Origin: Cognatiyoonia sediminum
GTDB lineage: Bacteria; Pseudomonadota; Alphaproteobacteria; Rhodobacterales; Rhodobacteraceae
Length of the DNA: 64,000 nucleotides
Direction of reading: 5' to 3'
NCBI RefSeq assembly: GCF_900129845.1
Contig: NZ_FQXB01000001.1
Span: 1,240,001 to 1,304,000 of the forward strand
Below are positions 24,124 to 33,231 of this stretch, piece after piece. The position numbers and the translations under genes were made by a program. The notes under the pieces were generated by a model, which ran no database searches, had not been told where the DNA came from, and worked only from the letters and a program-made list of their open reading frames with translations. Each line of letters begins with the position of its first letter. The first letter of the stretch is position 1.

Positions 24124-24921
24124 ATGATCAGATCACTTTGGCCCATCTTGGCAATCTCGGTTTCAACGGGCGCATATGCCGCAACCTGCGGCAACGATTC
24201 CTCTGGCTATGCCAACTGGAAACAGGAATTTGCCGCGGAGGCCGCCCAAGCTGGAGTTGGTGAACGTGGCCTGCAAGCTCTTGCAAATGCTCAATACTCT
24301 CAATCCACAATCAACGCAGACCGCAATCAGCGCGGGGTAAGATATGAGCTCGGCGACTTTGTTAGAATTCGTCTAGGTTCCATTGATGGATTTGCTGCTC
24401 AAGCGCGTCGAGAAAAGGCTAAATACCCTGAATTTTACACCCAGCTAGAGCGCGTATACGGCGTGCCTGCTGGGATCATCCTTGCCATCCACGGGATGGA
24501 AACCGGGTTTGGGCGCAACATGGGAACGACACCGGTTGTCGATTCTATCACTACGGTTGCATATGATTGCCGTCGGTCGGATTTCTTCACACCTCACGCG
24601 ATTGCCGCTTTGAAACTGGTGGATCAAGGCAGCTTGAGTTCTGATCAAAGCGGCGCGGCGCATGGCGAAATGGGCCATACCCAGTTTTTGCCCGGGAACG
24701 TGATTACATATGGCGTCGATGCAGACAGAAACGGGAAGGTCGACCTTTACGGAATTGCCGACTCGCTGGCCTCTACGGCGAATTTCTTGCGGCAGAAAGG
24801 CTGGCAAGCTGGCCAACCCTATCAAGAAGGTACCGCAAATTTCGCTGTCCTCGATGAATGGAACGCGGCTACGGTTTATCAACAAGCCATCGCGTTGTCG
24901 GCTGAAGCCATTGATCGCTAA
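24124..24921 (+). CDS. Lytic murein transglycosylase (MltB-like, SLT_2)
   Basis: 265 residues from ATG 24124, with AGAGAGG upstream. A signal peptide ends near AYA, so it acts in the periplasm. The catalytic Glu lies in ILAIHGMETGFGRNMG, and the MltB hallmarks GEMGHTQFLPGN and DADRNGKVDLYGIADSLAS follow. It cleaves peptidoglycan glycan strands with formation of anhydro-muramic ends. It lacks a lipobox, so it should be soluble, as in the MltB group without an anchor. An inverted repeat sits in its leader. Confidence 0.92.
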   Translation: MIRSLWPILAISVSTGAYAATCGNDSSGYANWKQEFAAEAAQAGVGERGLQALANAQYSQSTINADRNQRGVRYELGDFVRIRLGSIDGFAAQARREKAKYPEFYTQLERVYGVPAGIILAIHGMETGFGRNMGTTPVVDSITTVAYDCRRSDFFTPHAIAALKLVDQGSLSSDQSGAAHGEMGHTQFLPGNVITYGVDADRNGKVDLYGIADSLASTANFLRQKGWQAGQPYQEGTANFAVLDEWNAATVYQQAIALSAEAIDR

Positions 24922-24980
24922 CACTGGATTGACCTAACGCCCGCTGTTAGACAGCAACGACACAGTACCGGATCGCGTCT

Positions 24981-26189
24981 TTGCTGCTTTATCGTCTTGT
25001 TTTGCCTCTCATCGTCACGGCGGTTCTCTGTCGGTCGCTGATAGCGTGGGCTAAGGGTCGCGAAACAACTGCAGATGTTAAGGAGCGTATCAGAGGCCCG
25101 AGACAAAAAGGCCCCTCAATCTGGGTTCACCTCTCTAGCGTCGGCGAAGCGAATGCGGCCAGACCCGCGATCTTGCACCTTTCCAAATCGCATAGTGTCC
25201 TAGTTACGACCGGGACGACGACGGGGCGAGATGCGGTGCGTTCGTGGTCATTCGCAAATGTGAACGCTGGATTGGCGCCATTGGATCTTGTGTCGGCCAC
25301 AAGACGGTTTTTGTCCAAAAACGATGTCACTGCACTTATTGTGATTGAAAACGAGCTTTGGCCGAACCGATTGCTAACTGCTCACAAGCGGGATGTTCCC
25401 GTAATACTCCTGAACGCCCGGATGTCGGCTTCCACTATGAAAACATGGTCCCGTTTTCCCAAGACAGCAGAACGCATCATGTCTCAAGTCGCAGCCGTTT
25501 TCCCACAAGACCAAGCATCCGCTGACCGGTTCGAAACGCTTGGAGCACCGGCAGCTAAAATCTGCCCGCCTTTCAATCTCAAGGAACTCTACGCACCGGT
25601 GACAACCCCTCTTCCCGAAATTGCCCAATCTTTTGAGCGAGACCAAACCGTCTTGGCCGCAGCAACGCATGAGGGCGAAGATGAGATTGTCCTAGCAGGA
25701 TTAGCTTTGGCACAAAAAGAAAGGCCAAACTTGCGGCTCATTCTTGCGCCCAGGCATCCTGAAAGAGGGCCTTCGATCAAAGCGATGTCAGAGAACGCGG
25801 GGTTTGCGACAACGCTGCGATCCGATCGGACGACCACCAATGCCGACGTTTTTGTTGCGGACAGCTTGGGTGAAATGGATTGGTGGTATCGCGCATCCGC
25901 AGTCGCTTTCGTAGGCGGTTCGCTCGTTCCCAAAGGCGGTCACACCCCCTATGAACCCGCTGCATATCGGTGCCAAATTATTCATGGGCCGCATATCGAT
26001 AATTTTAGGTCTGGGTACTCAGAACTCTCGAAGAGTCAGAGCGTTTGGCAGGTGACGACGCCAGAAGAGCTGGGCCAAGCCATGCTTTCGGCATTGGCCG
26101 CCGGACCTGCGACCTCGCCCTTTCAAGCGAATGGCTCGGCAATTTTTGAACAGTTAGACCTGCTGTGTGGCGCGCCTTCGGCGAACTAA
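24981..26189 (+). CDS. waaA: 3-deoxy-D-manno-octulosonic acid transferase
   Basis: 402 residues. Glycosyltransferase that adds Kdo to lipid A; membrane-anchored by an N-terminal hydrophobic segment (YRLVLPLIVTAVLC). Conserved blocks: WVHLSSVGEANAARP, VLVTTGTTTGRD, and VIENELWPN, and in the C-terminal domain ILAPRHPERGP and FVGGSLVPKGGHTPYEP. No ATG or GTG is available after the in-frame stop at 24948, so a TTG at 24981 is the only reasonable start and its ribosome site is weak. The 3' end overlaps the opposite deacetylase gene by 36 bases. Confidence 0.92.
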   Translation: MLLYRLVLPLIVTAVLCRSLIAWAKGRETTADVKERIRGPRQKGPSIWVHLSSVGEANAARPAILHLSKSHSVLVTTGTTTGRDAVRSWSFANVNAGLAPLDLVSATRRFLSKNDVTALIVIENELWPNRLLTAHKRDVPVILLNARMSASTMKTWSRFPKTAERIMSQVAAVFPQDQASADRFETLGAPAAKICPPFNLKELYAPVTTPLPEIAQSFERDQTVLAAATHEGEDEIVLAGLALAQKERPNLRLILAPRHPERGPSIKAMSENAGFATTLRSDRTTTNADVFVADSLGEMDWWYRASAVAFVGGSLVPKGGHTPYEPAAYRCQIIHGPHIDNFRSGYSELSKSQSVWQVTTPEELGQAMLSALAAGPATSPFQANGSAIFEQLDLLCGAPSAN

Positions 26190-27281
26190 CTGGCCAATGG
26201 AGCCGCGGACCTCATCCCGAATAGGGCCGTTATTGGGAGGATCGATCAACGACGTGATCCAATGCGGGAGTGGCTCCTTGAAACGCCGCTGGCCGGTCCA
26301 TTTTATGTCCCGCAAACCAGCCTGAGCTTCGTCAATCAGATCAGACGGTGGATCAATTCCGTTGAGAACGCCCCAAACGCCTGTCCACAGCCGACCCACT
26401 GACCATGGATTGTAACCGCCTCCACCGGTGACGAGCAGTCGATCTGAAAGCGGCATCAGTTCTCGTACGACGGCGTAGTGCGAGCGATTGGACAGGGACA
26501 GTTTCGATTGCGGGTCTTCTTCGACGGCATCCGCGCCGCATTGCAGAACAATGGCGTCCGGCTGGAAATTTTGAACCAACGGCAGCAAAAGTTTGTTCAA
26601 AATCAACAACATTTCATCGTCGTTCAACCCGCGAGGCACCGGCAGGTTCCAAACATTCCCCGCCCCACGATCCTCTAACGCCCCTGTCCGCGGCCAGCGG
26701 TTTTCCTCGTGGATGGAGATCATAAGCACGTTAGGATCGCCCTCAAATGCGTACTCAACGCCGTCCGGATGATGGGCATCGATATCGACGTAGGCAACGC
26801 GCCTGCACCCGTTTCGAAAGAGAGACTGGATCGCGAATACCGGGTCATTGAGATAGCAAAAGCCATTGGCTCGATCCGGCATCCCATGATGCGTGCCGCA
26901 CCCCGGTGCATGGACCACCCCGCCGTCCCGCAGCAATTCACCCGCCAAAAGCGCTGCTCCAACGGACGTCGCCGGCCGCCGATACATTTCTGGAAAGATA
27001 GGATTAGATGGAATGCCAAGGTGATGACGTTCTTTGACTTCGGCTGGCACCTCTTGATCCTTTTCAGCCTTAGACAGCGCAGACACATACTCCGCCGTGT
27101 GAAACGAGGTCAGCGCGGCGGGTTTCGCGGTTGGACTGGTGATATATTGATCGACCGGCAACCAGCCTAATGCGCGTGAAAGGTCCATGACTGTCGAAAC
27201 CCGCGGCACGCGCAAGGGATGCCAATCCCCATAACTGGAATTGCGATAGATTTCGGATCCGATAAACAGCGGTTTCGTCAT
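26154..27281 (-). CDS. Histone deacetylase family protein (AcuC/HDAC-like)
   Basis: 375 residues. Zinc-dependent deacetylase fold. Key residues are present: His pair in GCGTHHGMPD, zinc ligands in YVDIDAHHPDG and in LQCGADAVEEDP, and the active Tyr loop TGGGGYNPWS. The usual Gly in HHGDG is Pro here. Bacterial members act on acetylated lysine, polyamines or acetoin-related targets; the substrate here is unknown. The gene is divergent from the Nudix gene and overlaps waaA tail-to-tail. The ribosome site is weak. Confidence 0.9.
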   Translation of the reverse strand: MTKPLFIGSEIYRNSSYGDWHPLRVPRVSTVMDLSRALGWLPVDQYITSPTAKPAALTSFHTAEYVSALSKAEKDQEVPAEVKERHHLGIPSNPIFPEMYRRPATSVGAALLAGELLRDGGVVHAPGCGTHHGMPDRANGFCYLNDPVFAIQSLFRNGCRRVAYVDIDAHHPDGVEYAFEGDPNVLMISIHEENRWPRTGALEDRGAGNVWNLPVPRGLNDDEMLLILNKLLLPLVQNFQPDAIVLQCGADAVEEDPQSKLSLSNRSHYAVVRELMPLSDRLLVTGGGGYNPWSVGRLWTGVWGVLNGIDPPSDLIDEAQAGLRDIKWTGQRRFKEPLPHWITSLIDPPNNGPIRDEVRGSIGQLVRRRRATQQV

Positions 27282-27354
27282 GTGTTAGTGCTTGTGTCCA
27301 AAACTCACTCATGGAACGATAAAGAACCGCCCCTGTCAGGACGTAGAATGTTCG

Positions 27355-27852
27355 ATGGCTCAAGCCAAATCTAAAGATCAAAAAACTAAGAAAAGGGGCC
27401 AGCTGCCGATCAAACTGCGTGTTGGCGGTAAGACTGATGTCAGAACGCAATTCGCAGCTCTGTGTTACCGATATGAAGGTGAGAAGCTGAAAATCTGCAT
27501 GGTGACGAGCCGCCGTTCTGGCCGTTGGATTCTTCCGAAAGGCTGGCCAATGCACAAGCAGACACCGGCGGAGGCAGCCGCACAAGAAGCGTGGGAAGAA
27601 GCTGGCGTAACTGGTAAAGCAATTGATCGTTGCCTTGGTGTTTACTCCTACGTCAAACCCCTCAGCGAAAACCCCGCGCCGGTTGTGGTCATGATCTATC
27701 CCGTTAGTGTCGACCAAATTCACGATAAATGGCCGGAACAAAAGGAGCGAAAACGCAAATGGGTAAGCCCCAAGAAGGCGGCCAAGAAGCTGCAGGAGCC
27801 GGAACTGCGGCGGATTGTCAGCACCTTTGACCCCGCGCTACTGTCACGATAG
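27355..27852 (+). CDS. Nudix hydrolase, DIPP-like
   Basis: 165 residues from ATG 27355; the 63-base upstream extension lacks conservation. The Nudix helix reads EAAAQEAWEEAG after LPKGWPMHKQTP, close to the diphosphoinositol-polyphosphate phosphohydrolase type, with Gln in place of the first conserved Arg of the box. The N-terminus is Lys-rich. Such bacterial enzymes probably hydrolyse nucleoside polyphosphates. The DUF1178 gene follows after 32 bases on the same strand. Confidence 0.88.
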   Translation: MAQAKSKDQKTKKRGQLPIKLRVGGKTDVRTQFAALCYRYEGEKLKICMVTSRRSGRWILPKGWPMHKQTPAEAAAQEAWEEAGVTGKAIDRCLGVYSYVKPLSENPAPVVVMIYPVSVDQIHDKWPEQKERKRKWVSPKKAAKKLQEPELRRIVSTFDPALLSR

Positions 27853-27884
27853 AAGCAGCGCCACCACCTCACTAGGATGATCCA

Positions 27885-28295
27885 TTGATCCGCTACACCC
27901 TTTCTTGCGAACACGATCACAGTTTTGAAAGCTGGTTCCAGTCCGCCGACGCGTTCGACACATTGTCGAAGGCGGGAATGGTGACCTGTCCTGAGTGCGG
28001 CACGACAAAGGTAAGCAAACAACTCATGGCTCCGTCTTTGAACAAAAAGGCGATGGCCGTTGCGCCCTTGGCGGCCGGTGACGTTCATCCGTTAGAGAAA
28101 ATGCGCAAAGAGGTTGAAGCCAATGCCGACTATGTGGGCAAGGAATTCGCCAAAGAAGCGCGTGCGATGCATGACGGCGACAAGCCTGAGCGTGCAATCT
28201 ATGGTGAGACAAACGCCAAGGACGCGAAAAAGCTGATCGAGGACGGTGTCCCGGTTATGCCTTTGCCGTTCGTGCCAACGAAACGATCCAATTGA
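27885..28295 (+). CDS. DUF1178 family protein
   Basis: 136 residues starting at TTG 27885, with AGGATGA upstream. It starts with the family hallmark MIRYTLSCEHDHSFESWF and has CPECG at about 35-39, so one zinc is likely bound by the Cys residues. The central region is helical and charged. It is a common alphaproteobacterial protein, often near Nudix or carbon-nitrogen hydrolase genes, with no known function. Here it forms a probable unit with the Nudix gene and precedes lysC. Confidence 0.9.
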   Translation: MIRYTLSCEHDHSFESWFQSADAFDTLSKAGMVTCPECGTTKVSKQLMAPSLNKKAMAVAPLAAGDVHPLEKMRKEVEANADYVGKEFAKEARAMHDGDKPERAIYGETNAKDAKKLIEDGVPVMPLPFVPTKRSN

Positions 28296-28383
28296 CGACT
28301 GCTTTGGTGCTTGCCATTGCCCTTCACAGCAAGGGCCGTTAAAGGGTGGCGGACTTTAAGTAGACGCAATCGGAACGACCTAA

Positions 28384-29622
28384 ATGCCTACGCTTGTGAT
28401 GAAATTCGGCGGCACGTCTGTGGCCAACCTTGATCGCATTGCGCGGGCGTCCAAGCGCGTGGCGCGAGAGGTCGCGAACGGCTACAATGTGATCGTGATC
28501 GTTTCGGCTATGTCCGGCAAAACGAACGAGCTAGTCGGCTGGGTCAATGAGACATCTCCGCTTTACGATGCGCGCGAATATGATGGAGTTGTAAGCTCCG
28601 GCGAAAATGTCACCGCTGGCCTGATGGCGCTGCGCCTTCAGGAAATGGATATTCCGGCTCGTAGCTGGCAGGGCTGGCAAGTTCCCGTAAAAACAACCGA
28701 CGCGCATTCATCGGCTCGGATCGAAGAGATCCCAACAGAGAATATCGAAGCCAAGTTCGCCGAAGGTATGCGTGTGGCTGTTGTTGCGGGTTTCCAAGGC
28801 ATCAGCCCAGAAGGCCGTATTACAACACTTGGTCGCGGTGGATCAGACACCACCGCGGTTGCATTCGCAGCCGCTTTCGGCGCGGAACGTTGTGACATCT
28901 ACACAGACGTCGACGGCGTCTATACCACTGATCCAAGGATCACATCCAAAGCACGCAAGCTCGACAAGATCGCGTTTGAAGAGATGCTGGAATTGGCATC
29001 CCTTGGCGCAAAGGTTTTGCAAACGCGATCAGTCGAACTCGCCATGCGGTATAAGGTTCGGCTGCGGGTGTTATCATCATTTGAAGAACCATCCGACGAT
29101 GCCGGAACGCTCGTCTGTGATGAGGAGGAAATTATGGAATCCAATGTTGTTGCCGGTGTGGCTTACTCTCGTGATGAAGCCAAGATGACCCTTATTTCGG
29201 TTGCGGACCGCCCCGGCATCGCTGCCGCGATTTTTGGACCGCTGTCTGAAGCTGGTGTGAACGTCGACATGATCGTTCAGAACATTTCCGAAGAAGGTCG
29301 CACAGATATGACCTTCTCTTGCCCGACGGACCAAGTGCTTCGCGCAGAAAAGGCGATGGAAGAGGCCAAGGGTTCCGGTGAGATCAATTTCCACGATCTC
29401 GTATCTGACCAAGAGGTCTCAAAGGTGTCAGTGGTGGGTATTGGTATGAGAAGCCACGCCGGTGTCGCGGCCAAGATGTTTGAGGCGCTTCATGCAGAAG
29501 GGATCAACATCAAAGTCATTACCACGTCAGAGATCAAAATTTCGGTCTTGATTGATCGCAAATACATGGAACTTGCCGTGCAAGCCCTACACGACGCGTT
29601 TGAGTTGGAAAAAGCGGCTTAG
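28384..29622 (+). CDS. lysC: Aspartate kinase
   Basis: 412 residues. First step of the aspartate pathway to Lys, Thr and Met. The kinase domain begins VMKFGGTSVAN and contains VSAMSGKTNELV, GRGGSDTTAVA and the YTDVDGVYTTDPR loop. Two ACT domains follow from about 265 (SVADRPGIAAAIFGPL and SVVGIGMRSHAGVAAKMFEAL), giving feedback control by Lys and/or Thr. The length and domain order match the monofunctional class. It is transcribed alone or with the next small ORF. Confidence 0.97.
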   Translation: MPTLVMKFGGTSVANLDRIARASKRVAREVANGYNVIVIVSAMSGKTNELVGWVNETSPLYDAREYDGVVSSGENVTAGLMALRLQEMDIPARSWQGWQVPVKTTDAHSSARIEEIPTENIEAKFAEGMRVAVVAGFQGISPEGRITTLGRGGSDTTAVAFAAAFGAERCDIYTDVDGVYTTDPRITSKARKLDKIAFEEMLELASLGAKVLQTRSVELAMRYKVRLRVLSSFEEPSDDAGTLVCDEEEIMESNVVAGVAYSRDEAKMTLISVADRPGIAAAIFGPLSEAGVNVDMIVQNISEEGRTDMTFSCPTDQVLRAEKAMEEAKGSGEINFHDLVSDQEVSKVSVVGIGMRSHAGVAAKMFEALHAEGINIKVITTSEIKISVLIDRKYMELAVQALHDAFELEKAA

Positions 29623-29717
29623 CACTCTCTCAAATCTGACCAAAGCGCTCTTAATGTCTCCATTTTATCGCCTAAAAATTTTGGCAAATAATGGAAAACA
29701 ACTAAGGCAAAGCAGTT

Positions 29718-30056
29718 TTGAACTTTAACACCAACGACGCCAGACTGGATCAAAAAGCCAGTTCCATCGATACGTATTCGCTCGTCAACGATGACATCAA
29801 TGGCGGTAAAAGTCGTGGTTTTGCTTTGCTAACACCCTTGCTGACTTCGCCATATTCAGCGCTTGCCCTTATGGGATTTCTACTAGGCAGCAACATTCAA
29901 GTCCTTTTGCCAACGGTTCTAGGACCAGAACTTACGGAAGAAATGACCTACAACGGCATGACGTTGGCTGATTTCTCCGTCGAAATGGGGTTGCCGATTG
30001 ATCATCCATATCTGGTCGCTCTTTTCGAGCAACTTTGCATGAGCGACGTCGCATAA
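29718..30056 (+). CDS. Hypothetical protein of 112 residues between lysC and ptsP
   Basis: I do not recognise this protein. It would start at a TTG with AAGG about 11 bases upstream. The N-terminal third is polar (NDARLDQKASSIDTYSL), then a weakly hydrophobic stretch (LLTSPYSALALMGFLLG) that could be a membrane or packing helix, then an acidic region ending MSDVA. It has no Cys motifs beyond one Cys near the end. Codon use and amino-acid makeup are not unlike a real gene, and it fills an otherwise empty 530-base gap. It may be real or a chance frame. Confidence 0.5.
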   Translation: MNFNTNDARLDQKASSIDTYSLVNDDINGGKSRGFALLTPLLTSPYSALALMGFLLGSNIQVLLPTVLGPELTEEMTYNGMTLADFSVEMGLPIDHPYLVALFEQLCMSDVA

Positions 30057-30085
30057 CGTCCTTTCTCAAACGCCACAAATTTGCT

Positions 30086-30129
30086 CTCCCCTTCAAGGTG
30101 TTCCTCACATATGGTGCTGCTTGAGGGAG
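30086..30129 (+). repeat. Imperfect inverted repeat in the ptsP leader
   Basis: CTCCC plus TCAAG (30086-30097) can pair with CTTGAGGGAG (30120-30129) with a two-base bulge, enclosing a 22-base loop. The direct repeat TTCCTCAC also occurs at 30101-30108 and 30132-30139. The element ends 25 bases before the ptsP ATG. It could be a leader structure; there is no T-run. Confidence 0.3.
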
Positions 30130-30154
30130 CATTCCTCACGCAAAAGAGGAAGAT

Positions 30155-32434
30155 ATGGCGGAGAGGACAGAGAGCGAAAGCCGCAAGTTATTACGAAGGC
30201 TGCAAGCTGCGCTGGCTGAGGACAACGCGGGTCAGGAGCGCCTTGACCATGTTGTGGCGCTAATCGCTGACTCCATGCAGACCGAAGTCTGTTCCATCTA
30301 CCTTTTCCGCGACCCTGAAACCCTGGAACTCTGTGCGACAGAAGGGCTTGAGAAAGCCTCCGTCCACCAGACGCGTCTGAAGCTTGGTGAGGGCCTTGTC
30401 GGTCGCGCCGCCAAGACGCGGAAAGTCATCAATACCGCCGACGCCCCTTCTGCCAAAGGCTTTCGCTATATGCCGGAAACAGGTGAGGAACGGTATTCAT
30501 CGTTCTGTGGCGTGCCGATTCAGCGGTTGGGCGACGCGCTTGGCGTCCTTGTTGTCCAATCTAAGGACGCTCGCGAATTCACCATCGACGAGGTCTACGC
30601 CCTCGAAGTCGTCGCGATGGTGCTCGCAGAGATGACAGAGCTTGGGGCATTCGTCGGTGAAGGTGCTGCGCTCTCTGCCTTGCACAAAAATTCGGTCATG
30701 TTCCGCGGCTCAGTTGCGCAGGAAGGCGTCAGCGACGGACAGGTATATTTGCACGAACCACGCGTCGTCGTGACCAACCCAATCTCCGAAGACCCCGAAC
30801 AGGAACTTGAACGTTTGACAAGCGCGGTCGAGGAGTTGCGCTTCACTGTCGATGAAATGCTGTCAGGGACGAAAACGACCGACAAAGAACAAAAGCAAGT
30901 CTTTGAAGCTTACCGCATGTTCGCCAACTCACGCAGTTGGATGCGGCGAATGGAGGCAGACGTTCGGAATGGTCTGTCTGCCGAAGCTGCCGTCGAGAAA
31001 GAACAATCGCTCGCGCGCACGCGCCTTGGAGAGGCTGGCGATGCCTATATGATCGAGCGCCTGCACGACCTTGATGATCTGTCCAACAGGCTCTTACGCA
31101 TCCTCACCGGCCAAGGGGCAGATACCGGCGCCGAAATGCCGGATCGCCCCATTCTGATTGCACGCAACATCGGCCCCGGTGAATTGCTGGACTATGGGAA
31201 GGGTCTGAAAGGAATTATCCTTGAAGAAGGTTCGGTCGGCAGCCACGCGACAATCGTCGCGCGCGCTTGGGCCATCCCTCTTATCATCAACGCAAAGGGG
31301 ATCACGACAGAAGCGCTCAACGGCGACCGCATTCTTGTGGACGGCGAACAAGGGATCATCCATCTGCGGCCCGACGATCAAGTGCAATCGGCCTTTGCCG
31401 ACAAGATGGCGATGCAGACGCGCGCGCAAGAACGCTATGCCTCCATCCGCGACGAAGCGGCGACAGACAAGACTGGTGTCACTGTCGGCTTGCACATGAA
31501 CGCAGGCCTAATGGCCGACCTTCCATCGTTGGAAAGCTCTGGAGCCGAGGGCGTGGGCCTCTTCAGAACCGAACTACAGTTCCTTGTGCGGAACAAAATG
31601 CCACAACGGGCCGAGCTCTCCGCGCTCTACCGCCGCGTCTTGGACTCGGCTGACGGAAAGCGCGTGGCATTCCGAACCTTGGATATCGGGTCCGACAAAG
31701 TGCTGCCTTATATGAAGCCGAACGATGAACCGAATCCGGCCATGGGTTGGCGCGCAATCCGTGTGGGGCTCGACAAACCAGGCGTGTTGCGGATGCAGTT
31801 GCAAGCGCTCGTTCGCGCCGCTGACGGTGGGCCGCTTACGGTGATGTTTCCCTTCATCACGCTTCGGTCTGAATTTAGAGAAGCGAAAGCGGCGCTCGAC
31901 AAAGTCCTCGCACGTGAAAAGAAACTAGGGCACGCTCTCCCCTCTTCCGTCGAAGTCGGCGCAATGCTTGAAACGCCCTCTCTCGGGTTCGCTCCTGAAA
32001 GTTTCTACGAAGAGGTTGATTTCATCTCTGTTGGTGGCAACGACCTGAAACAGTTCTTTTATGCTGCGGATCGAGAAAATGAACGCGTTCGCAGACGCTA
32101 CGACACGCTGAATGTCAGTTTCCTGGGGTTCCTCGAACAAGTCGTCAACCGCTGCAACGCACATGGTGTGCCTGTCTCATTCTGCGGCGAAGATGCGGGG
32201 CGACCGGTCGAGGCGCTCTGCTTTGCAGCGATTGGCTTTAGAACGCTATCAATGCGTCCCGCGTCCATCGGACCGGTCAAACACCTGATCCGGCAAGTTG
32301 ATTTGTCCGAAGTCAAACAGGTCATCGACGACGCGCGTGAAAGCGGCGTTCAATCCGTACGCCGAGCAGTTTCAGACTACCTTGTTGATCAAGCCCGGTT
32401 GACGGGAATGCTGCCAACGACGAGAGCAGTATGA
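30155..32434 (+). CDS. ptsP: Phosphoenolpyruvate-protein phosphotransferase PtsP (EI-Ntr)
   Basis: 759 residues, the usual length for PtsP. An N-terminal GAF domain (about 15-165) is followed by enzyme I. The phosphorylated His lies in GSVGSHATIVARAWAIP, and the PEP-binding barrel contains GLFRTELQFL, SVEVGAMLETPS and the catalytic Cys in SFCGEDAGRP. It takes phosphate from PEP and passes it to the nitrogen-type HPr (Npr), with the GAF domain probably reading glutamine. No npr or ptsN gene is in this window. The last 46 bases overlap the convergent EcsC gene. Confidence 0.96.
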   Translation: MAERTESESRKLLRRLQAALAEDNAGQERLDHVVALIADSMQTEVCSIYLFRDPETLELCATEGLEKASVHQTRLKLGEGLVGRAAKTRKVINTADAPSAKGFRYMPETGEERYSSFCGVPIQRLGDALGVLVVQSKDAREFTIDEVYALEVVAMVLAEMTELGAFVGEGAALSALHKNSVMFRGSVAQEGVSDGQVYLHEPRVVVTNPISEDPEQELERLTSAVEELRFTVDEMLSGTKTTDKEQKQVFEAYRMFANSRSWMRRMEADVRNGLSAEAAVEKEQSLARTRLGEAGDAYMIERLHDLDDLSNRLLRILTGQGADTGAEMPDRPILIARNIGPGELLDYGKGLKGIILEEGSVGSHATIVARAWAIPLIINAKGITTEALNGDRILVDGEQGIIHLRPDDQVQSAFADKMAMQTRAQERYASIRDEAATDKTGVTVGLHMNAGLMADLPSLESSGAEGVGLFRTELQFLVRNKMPQRAELSALYRRVLDSADGKRVAFRTLDIGSDKVLPYMKPNDEPNPAMGWRAIRVGLDKPGVLRMQLQALVRAADGGPLTVMFPFITLRSEFREAKAALDKVLAREKKLGHALPSSVEVGAMLETPSLGFAPESFYEEVDFISVGGNDLKQFFYAADRENERVRRRYDTLNVSFLGFLEQVVNRCNAHGVPVSFCGEDAGRPVEALCFAAIGFRTLSMRPASIGPVKHLIRQVDLSEVKQVIDDARESGVQSVRRAVSDYLVDQARLTGMLPTTRAV

Positions 32435-33201
32435 AACGCGTCTAGCACCTGCTCCTCTCCATAGGTGCGGGCCAGCTTGCGCAATCCGAAGTGAACGTGG
32501 GCAACTTCTACATAGTAGTCTGTGAACGCATAATTCGTGCCCGCCCCTGCCGCTGCGCCCAAAACGGGAACGGCTTGCGACGCGAGTTTTTGAGATAGGA
32601 TCGCCGCAAACTTTGGGGCCACTTTCCCGATCAGAGTGTTCACCGCGGCACCGGTCAGCCCCAAACGCGCGCTTAGAAACGCGGTGTCGACGCCGTCATC
32701 TTCCGATCCGGGGCCACCTGCGCCAAAGACAGCAAGGCATTGCAATCGGGTCTCGGCAGAATTGGGATCTTCACCGTATTGAATGGAAACGCCTTGAACG
32801 GCTCGGAAAATCATTGTGGTCGCGAGCGGAATTTCGGCAACGGCAGTCGGAATTCCACCTAAGCCGCCAACAGCACCGCTGACGGTCGCCATGAGTTTGT
32901 GCGCTCGGTCAGACCTTGCGACTTTGGCCCAACGACCGGTTCTCGACTTTGCTGCGACATCATAGCTTGTTCTGAGCGCATCCTTGGCGACCTTATCAAC
33001 CTGCGCCTTGGTTCCGTCAGGCAGCAGTTTGAGCGTATCCTCAACCTGACCGCCGACAAAATTGATCCCCTTCATAAGGATGCCAGCCGCCTTCTTCTGA
33101 CGCTGCGCGAGAGCCAATATTTCCTCTTCTGCAGCTTGAGACAGCTTTGGAATGGGTGGGTCAGGGTTGACCAATTTCATGTCGGATGCGTCGCTTGTCA
33201 T
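32389..33201 (-). CDS. EcsC-family protein
   Basis: 270 residues. Matches the EcsC domain: a helical N-terminal part, then hydrophobic Gly/Ala-rich helices (VSGAVGGLGGIPTAVAEIPLATTMIFRAVQG) broken here into short stretches, then FAAILSQKLASQ and GAAAGAGTNYAFTDYYV. It is probably peripheral or membrane-inserted; the family name comes from Bacillus EcsC, next to an ABC transporter, with no known biochemical role. The gene converges with ptsP and overlaps its 3' end. The ribosome site AGGTAAG precedes ATG 33201. Confidence 0.85.
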   Translation of the reverse strand: MTSDASDMKLVNPDPPIPKLSQAAEEEILALAQRQKKAAGILMKGINFVGGQVEDTLKLLPDGTKAQVDKVAKDALRTSYDVAAKSRTGRWAKVARSDRAHKLMATVSGAVGGLGGIPTAVAEIPLATTMIFRAVQGVSIQYGEDPNSAETRLQCLAVFGAGGPGSEDDGVDTAFLSARLGLTGAAVNTLIGKVAPKFAAILSQKLASQAVPVLGAAAGAGTNYAFTDYYVEVAHVHFGLRKLARTYGEEQVLDAFHTALVVGSIPVNRA

Positions 33202-33231
33202 GGGTCTTACCTATGCAAGAGGGTGCGAATT

